Of a stretch of 64,000 nucleotides of DNA, positions 26,899 to 38,000 are shown one piece after another. Under the pieces are notes generated by a model that saw only the letters and a list, made by a program, of their open reading frames with translations, was not told where the DNA came from and did no database searches. The position numbers and the translations under genes are program-made. Origin of the DNA: Aquabacterium humicola (GTDB lineage: Bacteria; Pseudomonadota; Gammaproteobacteria; Burkholderiales; Burkholderiaceae_C). The DNA lies in the NCBI RefSeq assembly GCF_030167915.1, contig NZ_JARGNB010000001.1, forward strand, positions 1,550,001-1,614,000, given 5' to 3'. Each line of letters starts with the position of its first letter. Positions within the stretch are counted from its first letter, which is position 1.

Positions 26899-27404
26899 CA
26901 GGCGGAGTCCTCGCGGACGGAGAACGCGAAGCGGCCGTCTTCCGCGCGCGCCAGCGACAGGCGCTGCGCGGGCGCCAGCACGACCTTGGCCGCGGCGAAC
27001 GCGGGCTGGATCGGCAGCTCGCGGCCGCCGCGGTCGACGAGCACCGCCAAGGTCACGCTCGCAGGCCGGCCGAAGTCGAACAGCTCGTTGAGCACCGCGC
27101 GGATCGTGCGGCCGGTGAACAGCACGTCGTCGATCAGCAGGATGTGCGCGCCGTCGACGGCGAACGGGATCTTCGTGGCATCGACGCCCCCGGCCAGGCC
27201 GCGCTCGCCGAAGTCGTCGCGGTGCAGCGTGCTGGAGATCACGCCGGGCTTGCCGGCCAGCTGCAGGTCGGCCTGCAGGCGCTCGGCCAGCCAAGCGCCG
27301 CCGGACCAGATGCCCAGCAGGGCCATCTCGGGCCGCCACAGGCCGCGCACGCCGGCGCGCAGCTCGGCGTACAGCGCCTCGGCATCGAGGGTCAGGGTGG
27401 TCAT
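26898..27404 (-). CDS. pyrR: PyrR-type bifunctional pyr regulator/uracil phosphoribosyltransferase
   Basis: A 168-residue phosphoribosyltransferase-fold protein with [14 protein letters not shown], the PRPP loop [22 protein letters not shown] and [21 protein letters not shown], characteristic of PyrR. In Gram-positives PyrR attenuates pyr transcription by binding mRNA; in proteobacteria with pyrRBC' the regulatory mode is less clear. The ATG overlaps the ruvX stop (ATGA). Confidence 0.93.
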   Translation of the reverse strand: MTTLTLDAEALYAELRAGVRGLWRPEMALLGIWSGGAWLAERLQADLQLAGKPGVISSTLHRDDFGERGLAGGVDATKIPFAVDGAHILLIDDVLFTGRTIRAVLNELFDFGRPASVTLAVLVDRGGRELPIQPAFAAAKVVLAPAQRLSLARAEDGRFAFSVREDSA

Positions 27405-27808
27405 GGAAGGTTCGTCAGGTATTGATCGAGGATCACGGCGGCCGAGGCGGCATCGACGTCCGCCGCGCCGCTGCGCGCCGCTTCGGTCGTCGAGTAGCGC
27501 TCGTCGACCTCGTGCACCGGCAGCCGGAAGCGGCCGTGCAGCTGGCGGGCGAAGCGCTGCGCGCGGCGCGTATTGTCGTGCGGCGCGCCGTCCGGATGCA
27601 CAGGCACGCCGACCACCAGCGCATCGGGCCGCCACTCGGCGATCAGCCGGCCGATGTGCTCGAAGCGTGCATCAGCCGGCGCGGCGATCGTCGTCAGCGC
27701 GGTGGCATGGCCCAGCACGGTGTTGCCGCTCGCGACGCCGATGCGCTGGGTGCCGAAATCGAAGGCCAGGAACGACTGCGGGCGCTGGACCGCGGCGCCC
27801 TGGTTCAT
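27401..27808 (-). CDS. ruvX: Holliday junction resolvase-like RuvX (YqgF)
   Basis: A 135-residue RNase H-like protein. It contains [20 protein letters not shown] (first acidic residue in FDFGTxRIG), [25 protein letters not shown] and [13 protein letters not shown]. The family processes the 5' end of pre-16S rRNA and has junction-resolvase-like structure. Its ATG overlaps the algH stop (ATGA), so it is translationally tied to algH above and pyrR below. Confidence 0.95.
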   Translation of the reverse strand: MNQGAAVQRPQSFLAFDFGTQRIGVASGNTVLGHATALTTIAAPADARFEHIGRLIAEWRPDALVVGVPVHPDGAPHDNTRRAQRFARQLHGRFRLPVHEVDERYSTTEAARSGAADVDAASAAVILDQYLTNLP

Positions 27809-28383
27809 GCGTGGCCGGCTTCCTGGCTCAGCATGCGCGGATCGATGCCCAGCAGCGACAACGCGCGGTCGTAACGTTGTTCGACCGGCGTGTCGAAGAT
27901 GATCTCGCGCTGCGCGTCGACGGTGAGCCAGCCGTTGCGGCCGATCTCGTCCTCGAGCTGGCCGGCGCCCCAGCCGCTGTAGCCCAGCGTGACCAGCAGC
28001 TTCTTCGGGCCGGCGCCCTGCGACAGTGCTTCCAGCACGTCCTTGCTGGTGGTCATCTCGAGGCCGCCGGGGATCGACAGCGTCGAGTTGTACGGCCGCT
28101 CGGCATCGCCCAGGCGTTCGTGCAGCACGAAGCCGCGTTCGGTCTGCACCGGACCGCCGAAGTACACCGGCTGCTCGGCGAGCTCGGGGGAATCCAAGCT
28201 CAGCTCGATGCGCTCGAACAGGTTCTTCAGCTTGATGTCGATCGGCTTGTTGATCACCAGCCCGAGCGCGCCCTTCTCGGTGTGCTCGCACAGGTAGACG
28301 ACCGAACCGGCAAACGTGTCGTCGGCCATGCCGGGCATGGCGATCAGGAACTGGTTGGTCAGGTTGATCCGATCGGACGACAT
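27805..28383 (-). CDS. algH: YqgE/AlgH family protein
   Basis: A 192-residue cytoplasmic protein with the family opening [27 protein letters not shown] and the conserved [26 protein letters not shown] and [16 protein letters not shown]-type ([16 protein letters not shown]) segments. AlgH/YqgE is widely linked to yqgF/ruvX; its biochemical role is unresolved, with reports connecting it to alginate and quorum control in Pseudomonas. It heads the algH-ruvX-pyrR-pyrB-pyrC' block and starts 6 nt after a TAGAAT hexamer. Confidence 0.95.
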   Translation of the reverse strand: MSSDRINLTNQFLIAMPGMADDTFAGSVVYLCEHTEKGALGLVINKPIDIKLKNLFERIELSLDSPELAEQPVYFGGPVQTERGFVLHERLGDAERPYNSTLSIPGGLEMTTSKDVLEALSQGAGPKKLLVTLGYSGWGAGQLEDEIGRNGWLTVDAQREIIFDTPVEQRYDRALSLLGIDPRMLSQEAGHA

Positions 28384-28389
28384 GGCTGC

Positions 28390-28395
28390 ATTCTA
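28390..28395 (-). promoter_or_regulatory. -10-like hexamer 6 nt before algH
   Basis: TAGAAT, then GCAGCC, then ATG on the minus strand. It would start the whole five-gene pyr block as a leaderless message. Confidence 0.5.
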
Positions 28396-28424
28396 GAGCC
28401 GCGGCTCCGCCGCTCGCCGTGGGC

Positions 28425-28430
28425 GACACT
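28425..28430 (+). promoter_or_regulatory. Weak -10-like hexamer 7 nt before phrB
   Basis: GACACT keeps only the A2, A4 and T6 positions of a -10 box but has the same 7-nt spacing to the ATG as other genes here. Confidence 0.3.
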
Positions 28431-28437
28431 GGCCTGC

Positions 28438-29910
28438 ATGGACAAGCCGAACGCCCGCGCCCTGGTCTGGTTCCGTCGTGATCTGAGGGTCGACGACCAC
28501 GCGGCGCTGCACCACGCGCTGGTGTCGGCGCGGCAGGTGTGGTGCGCCTTCGCCTTCGACCGCGCGATCCTCGACCCCCTGCCGCGCGCCGACCGCCGAG
28601 TCGAGTTCATCCACGACAGCGTCGTCGAGCTCGATGCGGCGCTGCGCGAGAAGGCGGCGGCGCACGGCGTGCAAGGCGGCGGGCTGATCGTCCGGCACGG
28701 CCGCGCCGCGGACGAGCTGCCGGCGCTGGCCGCGAGGCTCGACGTGCAGGCCGTCTACACGAACCACGACGACGATCCGGCCGCGCTGGCGCGCGATGCG
28801 GCGGTGCGCGACGCGCTGGCGGCGAAGGGCATCGCGCTGCACAGCTTCAAGGACCACGTGGTCTTCGAGCGCCGCGAATTGATGACGGGGGCCGGCGCAC
28901 CCTACAGCGTCTTCACGCCGTACAAGAACGCCTGGTTGCGTGCGCTGCAGCCGCAGCACCTGCGGGCCTGGCCGGTCGAGCAGCACGCGAGCGCGCTGGC
29001 GGCGCGGCCGGCGGACCTCGCCGGCCTCCCGGGCCTGCGCGCACTCGGCTTCGAAGCCACCAACCTGCATCAGCTGGCGCTGCCGACGGGCGCTTCCGGC
29101 GCACAGGCCCTGCTCGACGATTTCCTCGACCGTATCGACGACTACGCCGCGACGCGCGACTTCCCGGCGCGCAAGGGGCCCAGCTACCTGTCGACCCACC
29201 TGCGCTTCGGCACCGTCTCGATCCGGCGCCTGGCCGACGCGGCCTGGCAACGCGTGCAGGGCGGCTCGCGCGGCGCCGAGGTCTGGCTGTCGGAACTGGT
29301 GTGGCGCGACTTCTACCACCAGGTGCTGCACCACCACCCCCACGTGGTCGGCCACGCGTTCCGGCCCGCCTATGACCGCATCCGCTGGGCCGACGGCCCC
29401 GCGGCCGACGCGCATTTCGACGCGTGGTGCGCCGGCCGCACCGGCTACCCGCTGGTGGATGCCGCGATGCGCCAGATCAACCAGACCGGGTACATGCACA
29501 ACCGGCTGCGCATGGTCGCCGCTAGCTTCCTGGTCAAGGACCTGGGGCTGGACTGGCGGCGCGGCGAGGCGTATTTCGCTGTGCACCTCAACGACTTCGA
29601 CCTCGCCGCCAACAACGGCGGCTGGCAGTGGGCCGCGTCCACCGGCTGCGACGCGCAGCCGTACTTCCGCATCTTCAACCCGGTGTCGCAGAGCGAACGC
29701 TTCGACCCGGACGGACGCTTCATCCGCCGCTACCTGCCCGAGCTGGCGGGGCTGCCCGATGCACTGATCCACGCGCCGTGGCGCGCGCGCCCGGTCGACC
29801 TGGCCGCCGCCGGCCTCGTGCTCGGCCGCGACTATCCGCGGCCGCTGGTCGACCACGATGACGCGCGCCGCGAGACGCTCGCGCGCTTCGCGGTGGCCCG
29901 CGGTGGCTGA
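28438..29910 (+). CDS. phrB: Deoxyribodipyrimidine photolyase (class I CPD photolyase)
   Basis: A 490-residue flavoprotein that repairs UV-induced pyrimidine dimers using blue light. The antenna domain starts [21 protein letters not shown]. The FAD domain contains [61 protein letters not shown] and [31 protein letters not shown], with residues expected for cyclobutane dimer photolyases. Start is the ATG of [11 protein letters not shown]. It is divergent from algH and converges on the hydrolase gene with only 9 nt between. Confidence 0.96.
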   Translation: MDKPNARALVWFRRDLRVDDHAALHHALVSARQVWCAFAFDRAILDPLPRADRRVEFIHDSVVELDAALREKAAAHGVQGGGLIVRHGRAADELPALAARLDVQAVYTNHDDDPAALARDAAVRDALAAKGIALHSFKDHVVFERRELMTGAGAPYSVFTPYKNAWLRALQPQHLRAWPVEQHASALAARPADLAGLPGLRALGFEATNLHQLALPTGASGAQALLDDFLDRIDDYAATRDFPARKGPSYLSTHLRFGTVSIRRLADAAWQRVQGGSRGAEVWLSELVWRDFYHQVLHHHPHVVGHAFRPAYDRIRWADGPAADAHFDAWCAGRTGYPLVDAAMRQINQTGYMHNRLRMVAASFLVKDLGLDWRRGEAYFAVHLNDFDLAANNGGWQWAASTGCDAQPYFRIFNPVSQSERFDPDGRFIRRYLPELAGLPDALIHAPWRARPVDLAAAGLVLGRDYPRPLVDHDDARRETLARFAVARGG

Positions 29911-29919
29911 TCGCCGCGC

Positions 29920-30942
29920 TCAGCGCGACGGGTTCGTATAGCGCGACAGCAGCGGCCCGAACTGCTGCGGCCACTGCGCCAGGCCGGCGCTGTCGCCGTC
30001 GAAGACGCTGCGCAGGAAGGCCAGCGACAGCGCCTGCGTCGCGCGCTTGATCTGCGGGTTGAGCACCGCGCCGCCGGTGCCGGTGCGGTCGGTGAAGATG
30101 CTGTGCGAGCCGCCTTCGAAGACGGCCAGGGTCTTGCGGCCACCGCCGGTCGCCTCGTAGACCGCGAGCCGGTCCTCGGCGGCCGAGTAGTAGCCGGGCA
30201 CCCGGATCACGTCGTCGGTGCTGGTCACGTGCAGGCTCGGCACCTCGATGCCGCCGAGGATGCGCTGCACCGACGACTCGCCGTAGAACGGCGGCGCCGA
30301 GATGACGATCGCCGCCTTCAGCCGCGGATCGCGCAGCTCCATCGGCCGGCCCTCGCGCTCGACGCGGGCACCGACCGCCAGCAGCGTCGTGTTCGCGCCA
30401 TACGAATGGCCGGCCGCGACGATGCGCGTCGTGTCGATCTTCGCCGCGAGCTCGCCGCCGAGCAGCTGGTCGAGCGCGAAGCGCAGGTCATGCACGCGCG
30501 CGATCGCTTCGCGCTCCTGGGCCGCCGCCTGCAGGCGGCCGACGACACCGAGCAGGTTGCCCTGCCAGACCCCGCGGTCGCTGCCGACATGTTGCAGGTG
30601 CAGGCTGGCGTAACCCTGGCTGGCCCAATAGCGGCCGAGGTAGGTGTAGCCCAGCCGCGAGCCACCGATGCCGTGCGAGAACACGATCAGCGGCACGGGC
30701 GCGTCGTTCAGCGCGCGATCGGGCAGGTACAGCCGCACCGGCACCGCGCGCTGTCGCACCTCGTCGGTCCAGTCGAAGTCGCGGGTCGTGAAGCCCGCCA
30801 GCGGCACGATCGGCTCGACCCGCGCGCTGACCGCCGGCGGCGGAAGCACGTCGGGCGCCTCGGCGCGCGCCGGACAGAAGAACGTGCCGACGAGCGGCAC
30901 GGCGAGGGCGATGGGGAGGAGGCGGCGCCAGAGCATCGCCAT
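29920..30942 (-). CDS. Exported alpha/beta hydrolase (dienelactone hydrolase/PAF acetylhydrolase-like)
   Basis: A 340-residue protein with a Sec signal peptide (LLPIALAVPLVGTFFCPARAEA). The mature part has an alpha/beta hydrolase fold: PLIVFSHGIGGSRLGYTYLGRYWASQG (oxyanion region), nucleophile elbow AAGHSYGANT (Ser180), acid in TSTDDVIRVPGYY and His in FEGGSHSIFTDR. The substrate is unknown; esters in the periplasm or outside are likely. It lies 15 nt behind the GGDEF gene and may be the last gene of the chemosensory operon. Confidence 0.82.
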   Translation of the reverse strand: MAMLWRRLLPIALAVPLVGTFFCPARAEAPDVLPPPAVSARVEPIVPLAGFTTRDFDWTDEVRQRAVPVRLYLPDRALNDAPVPLIVFSHGIGGSRLGYTYLGRYWASQGYASLHLQHVGSDRGVWQGNLLGVVGRLQAAAQEREAIARVHDLRFALDQLLGGELAAKIDTTRIVAAGHSYGANTTLLAVGARVEREGRPMELRDPRLKAAIVISAPPFYGESSVQRILGGIEVPSLHVTSTDDVIRVPGYYSAAEDRLAVYEATGGGRKTLAVFEGGSHSIFTDRTGTGGAVLNPQIKRATQALSLAFLRSVFDGDSAGLAQWPQQFGPLLSRYTNPSR

Positions 30943-30957
30943 CAGAGGCGGGCAGCC

Positions 30958-31986
<1,029 letters not shown>

Positions 31987-32022
31987 CTGGTCACTGCGCT
32001 GTCGATCGCCTGCCGGCGGAGC

Positions 32023-35000
32023 TCAGGCAGGGGCGACCTTGCGCGTGTAGTTTGCCACCAGGCTCAGCAGCTCATCCTCGGCAAACGGTTTGCCAAGGTA
32101 ATGATTCACACCGAGCTCGGCCGCGTAGTCGCGGTGCTTCTGCGCGATGCGCGAGGTGATCATGATCACCGGCAGGCCGGCCAGGCGCGCATCGACGCGC
32201 ATGTTGCGCACCAGGTCGAAGCCGTCCATGCGCGGCATCTCGATGTCGGTCAGCACCACGCTGGGCAGCTCGTCGGCCAGTTTCTCCAGCCCGTCGAGGC
32301 CGTCCTTGGCCAGCGTCACGCGGTAGCCTTCGCGCAGCAGCAGGCGCTGCGTCACGCGGCGCACCGTCAGCGAGTCGTCGACCACCAGCACCAGCGGCGC
32401 CTGCTCGGTCTCGGCCTCCGCGACCACCTGCTGCTCGGCGCCGCGGCGAACGGCGTCGAGTGCGGCAATCGTCGCGGCACGCGCGCTGCCGGCGTACAGC
32501 GCGGCCAGCGCCACCGGGTTGTAGATCAGCGCCGGCGCACCGGACGGCAGCAGCGTCATGCCGGTCAGGCCCGGCAGGCGCGACAGCTGCGGCCCGAGGT
32601 TCTTGACCACCACTTCCTGGTTGCCCAGCACTTCGTCGACGTGCAGCGCGATGCGCTGCGCGGCGCTGCGGATCACGACGATCGGCACGCTGCGGCCGGT
32701 GGCCTGGCCGAGCGGCGTGCCCTGCAGCAGCGCGCCGAGCCAGAAGAACGGCAGGTCGTGGTCGGCGAAGCGGTAGTGGCCCGACTGATAACAGCCGGGC
32801 AGCTCGGCGGCCGGCAGGCGGCGCACGATCTCGATCAGCGTCGACGGGACCGCGACCGTGAGGTCGGCGCAGCGCAGCATCACCACCTGCGTCACCGCGG
32901 TGGTCAGCGGCAGCACGAGGCGGAAGCTGGTGCCCTGGCCGGCGGCGGTGGCGGTCTCGATGCGGCCGCCCATCGCGTTGACGTCGGCGCGCACCACGTC
33001 CATGCCGACGCCGCGGCCGGCAAGGCCGGTCACCTGCTCGGCGGTGGAGAAGCCGGGGTGGAAGATCGTCGCGGCGATCTCGGCCTCGGTCGGCTGCGCG
33101 TCGGCGGCCAACAGGCCCATCGCGACCGCCTTCTGGTGGATGCGCGGCAGGTTCAGACCGGCGCCGTCGTCGCGGAAATCGACGCCGACCTCGTTGCCTT
33201 CCTGGGTCACCGAGATGGTGATGGTGCCCGCCGGTTCCTTGCCGCGCTGCTCGCGTTCGGCCGGCGCTTCGATGCCGTGCGCGACGCTGTTGCGCAGCAG
33301 GTGTTCGAAGGCGCCGGTCATCCGGTCGAGCACGCCGCGGTCGATTTCGATCGAGCCGCCGAGGATGTCCAGCCGCACCTGCTTGCCGGTTTCCTTGGCC
33401 GCCTGGCGCACCACGCGGTAGAGGCGCTCGGACAGGCCCTCGAACTCCACCATGCGCGTGCGCAGCAGGTCGTCCTGCAGGTCGCGCGTCAGGCGCGCCT
33501 GCGTGGCGAGCTCGTCCTCGGCCGACTGCAGCGTGCGCTGCAGGCCGCGCTGCACGGTGGCCACGTCGTTGACCGACTCGGCCATCATGCGCGTCACTTC
33601 CTGGAAGCGCGTGAAGCGGTCCATCTCCAGCGGATCGAACTCCTGCGACGACGCGCGGGCGGCTTCCATCCGGGTGGTGATCTGCGACTCGGCCTGCAGC
33701 TCGATGTCGCGCAGCTGGCGGCGCAGGCGCTCCAGGTTGTCGGTCAGGTCGCCGAGCGCGCCCTTGATCTGCGAGACGTCGGATTCGATGCGGGCGCGCG
33801 TGATGCTGACCTCGCCGGCATGGTTCACCAGGCGGTCGAGCAGCGGGGCGCGCACGCGAACCGCGGCGGTCTGGGCGCTGGCGGCGCTGCGCGTCTCTTC
33901 GACGGCGACGCTGCTGCCGCGTTCGAAGCGGGTCCAGTCGATCGCGCGCGGCGCGGCCGAGGGTGCGCGATGCGGCGCAGCGGGCGGCGGCAGCGGCGCC
34001 GGCGGCGCTTCGAGCGCCTGCTCCAGCGGCATGTCCAGTGTCGTCTCGAGGGTCGACTCGAGCGTCGAGTCGGCGTCGAGCTCGAGCACCGGCTCGAGGC
34101 CGGAGTCGACCGCGTCCTGCGGCACCGACTCGTGCGTCACGTGCGCTTCGGCATCGGCGGGCATCACGCCACCGCCGCGGCGCAGCGCCTCGAAGTGCGC
34201 TTCCATCGCATCGGCGCGATGCGACAGCGGCTCGATGTCGTCGGCTTGCACATGCGGCGAGGCCAGCAGGTGCTCGATGGCCGTCTCGAGGCGGTGCGCC
34301 ATCTCGCCCAGGCGCATCGCGCCGGCCAGGCGGGCCCCGCCCTTGAGCGTGTGCAGGGTGCGCATGCAGGCCGCGGCCGCGGCCGGCTCGCCGGGGCGGC
34401 GGCCCCAGTCGCGCAGGCGCGACTGCAGCTGCGGGATCAGCTCGAGACCCTCTTCCTCGAAGATCGGGAACAGCTCGGCGTCGATCGCATCGACCTCGTC
34501 GATGTCGTCGTCGGTGTCGAGCGCATCGATGCGCACCGGCGCCGGCCGCGCCGCGACCTCGGGCAGCGGCGCGAAAGGCATCAGCGCGGGCTGGCCGAGC
34601 TCGCCCATCAGCGTGCTCAGGCTGGTGTCGGCCTCCGTCGCGGCTGCGGCGTCACCGGGCTCGAGCTCCAGCGTCGTGTCCGGTGCGGCGTGCTCGATCT
34701 CGTGCAGGCGGGCGACCAGGTCCGCCTCGGGGGACCGCAGGAAGCCGGCGGCGAACTGGTGCAGCAGCCGACGGATCTCCTCGCCGGTGGCGGCAAAGAC
34801 CTCGGCCTCGGCGCCGCGGCCCTGGCCGCGGTCGTTCGAGCGCATCAGCGCATGTTCGAGCGACCGGGCGAGCTGCGACAGCTCGGCGTAGCCGACGGTG
34901 GCCGAGCTGCCGGCCAGCGAGTGCGCCAGCGCGATCGCCGTCGTGCCGACCGGACGTTGCTGCTCGTGCGTCCACTCGGCCAGCTCGGTCGTCAGGCGGC

Positions 35001-38000
35001 GCGACAGCTCGTCGGCCTCGTTGAGGTAGATGTTGAACAGCGGGATGCCGATGCGCAGCGGCCCGATGACCTTGACCTGCTCGGCTTCGTCGTCGAGCGC
35101 GCCGGTTTCGGTCGGCGCAGGCTCGGCTGGCACCTCGGCCACGGCCTCGGGCGCGGCTTCGGCCAGCACGTCCGGCACCGGCGTGGCGTCCGGCAGCGCG
35201 CCCGTTTCGGTCGGCTCGGCGGCTGGCTCGGCGGCCGGCTCGGCGGCCGGCTCGAGCGCCTCGACCGCCGGTTCGGCGGCGGCTTCGAGGCGGTCGATCG
35301 ACTCGATGGTGTCAGGACTCTCGCCCGCGTCGACGTCGACGGCGGGCAGTTCGGGCTCGATCGACTCGACCGCTTCGAGCGCCGGCGCTTCGTCCGCCGG
35401 CATCGCGACCGCCAGCTCGGGCGCGACCGCCTCGGCCGGCACGTCGGCGGACTCGATCACTTCGATCGGCTCGACCGCGGCATCCGGCACCAGCAGGTCG
35501 TCGAGCGCCGCGTCGGTATCGATCACCTCGACGGCCCCGACCGCGGTGATCGCCTCGTCGGCCACGACCGGCAAGGCCGGCTCGTCCGACAGGTCGATCA
35601 GCGGCGCGTCGACCGGCTGTGCCGGTGCCGCCGGCGACAGCGACATCGACTCGGGCAGGCGCAGCTCGAAATCGGGCTCCAGCGCATCGGCCTGCGGCAG
35701 GGCCTCGGGCGCGGGCGGTGGCGCGAGGTCGAGGTCGGCCGCCGCCGGCAGGTCCGGCACCACGGCATCCAGCGCCGGCCAGGGCGGCTCGGTGTCGGGC
35801 GATGCCAGCTCGGCGGCCAGCACGTCGCTGCGCAGTGCCAGCGTCTCTTCGGCGTCGAGCCGCAGGGTCTGCTCGGGTTCCAGCGCCAGCGTCTGTTCGG
35901 CCCCGAGGTCCAGCGTGCGTTCGCCGAGCGGCAGGGTCTCTTCCGCGGGCAGGGTCGGCGCTTCCTCGGCCACCAGCGGCAAGGTGTGCTCGGCCGTCAA
36001 CGGCAGCGTCTGCTCGGCCGACGGCGGCAGGTCGAGCGTCAACAGCTCGTCGCCGCGCAGCGCCAGCGTGGCCTCGATGTCGCCCGCCGGCAGCGGTTCG
36101 GCCGTGGCCGGTCCGTCGAACGGGTTCTCGAGCGGCGGCAGGTCGAGCGAGATCGTTTCGATGACCTCGACCGACGGCGGCGCGGGCGGCTCGTCCACCG
36201 GCATCAGGCCGTGCTCGGTGGCGGCGAAGGTCGACACGGCGGCCTCGGCCTGCAGCGGCTCGACCGGTTGTGGCTCGACCGGCTGCGGCTCGGCGACTTC
36301 GATGACCTCGACGGCGGCGATCGGCTCGACCAGCGGCGGCGGCTCGGCAACGGCCGGCTTGGAGGCCGCCGCCAGGCTCGCGGCCAGCGGCTGCCAGCGG
36401 TTGTCCAGGCGCAACGCATCGGCGCTGTGGCTCACCGGCTGGTGGTGGAAGCCGCCATCCCGGCGCTGCTCGATCGCGTCGACCCACTGCTCGAAATGGT
36501 CCAGCACCTCGGCGGTGAAGCCGCGCAGGTCCGCATCGGCGGCACCGCTGTCGGCCAGGCGCGCGTTGTACAGCTGCTCGCAGGCCCAGCCGGCCTCGCC
36601 GAATTCGCGCAGGCCCACCATGCGCGAGCTGCCCTTGAGCGTGTGGAACGCGCGCCGCACCGTCGTCATCGCGGCGTTGTCGTCGGGCTTGTCGTTCAGC
36701 TCGGCGAGCGCGCCGCGCGCGTTCTCGATCACCTCGCGCGCTTCCTCGAGGAAGATCTCGCGCATCTCGGCGTCTTCCTCGAGGCCCGTCTCGCCCGGGG
36801 CGGTCGGCGGGCTCGGCGGCGGCACCGGGCGCTGCGGTTCAACTTCCAGCGGCGCGCTGATGGTCGTCTGCGCGACGAAATCGGTGATCGAGGCCATCGC
36901 CTGCTGGCGCGCGGCGTCCAGCGAGGCCGGGTCGGCCTCCTGCGCGGCATGGGCCAGCGTCGAATGGGCGCGGCTGGCGACCTCGGCCAGCGCCGGCTGG
37001 TCGGCCGCGCGGGCCTGCTGCGACAGGCGCTCGAGCTCGCGCGTCAGCTGCTCGGCATCGGCATCGGGCTGCGCCGCGACCTGCGCCAGCGACTGCGCCT
37101 GCTCGACGAGCACCGGTGCGTCGTCGGCCGCCGCCTCGAGGTCGGCGAAGCCGCTCGTGCGCTCGGCGCGGCTGATCACCGCGCTCAGGTTGCCGGTGGC
37201 CGGGTCGAAGCGGAACAGCGACTTCGCCAGCTGCGGCTGCACGCTGAGCATGTCGATCAGGAAACTCAGCGCGCCGAGGTTGTCGGCCAGGCGGTCGAAG
37301 GTGCCGACCTCCGCGGCGCGCGCCGCGTCGACCTCGGTATTGGCCAGCTCGTCGACGTCGTCGCGCATGCGCACGACGGCCTGGGAGGCCTGGTCCATGC
37401 CCAGCACGGACAGCACGCCGCGCATCGCCGACAGCTGCGCCGGCACCGGGAACAGGAGCTCGCGCTGCACCGGATTGCGGAAGTACTGGTCGATCTGCTT
37501 CTCGACCTCGGACAGCGAGGCGCGCAGCTCCTGCACCACGCTGCCCATGGTCTGGCGATCGCTGACGCGGCGGTACAGCTCCTCCATCCAGCGGTCGAGC
37601 ACGCCCGGCTCGCGGCCGGCGCGCACGTCGTCGATGCGCTGCGCCAGCCGGCGCACGCGCGTGCCCATGTCGGGATGATCGAAGTCGGCGTCCTCGAGCG
37701 ACGCGTCGACGTAGAGCAGCGCGGTGGCGACTTCCATCGCCAGCTCGGCCGGCGGTTCGGCGCCGGACTGGACGGCATGCGCCGCCGCGCCCTGCAACGC
37801 AGCACCCAGCGTCTCGCCGTCGGTGTAGAGGCGCTGCAGCGAGTCGGCGACCAGCGAGAACGGCTCGGCCAGACCGGACAGACGGGCCAGCTCGCCGGCC
37901 GCGACCGCCGACCAGCACTCCTTCGCCGCAGCGACCCGCTTGCGGGCCTGCACGATCCACGCCGGATCGAAGCGGCCGAGCCGGGGGGACTGGTAGTCGA

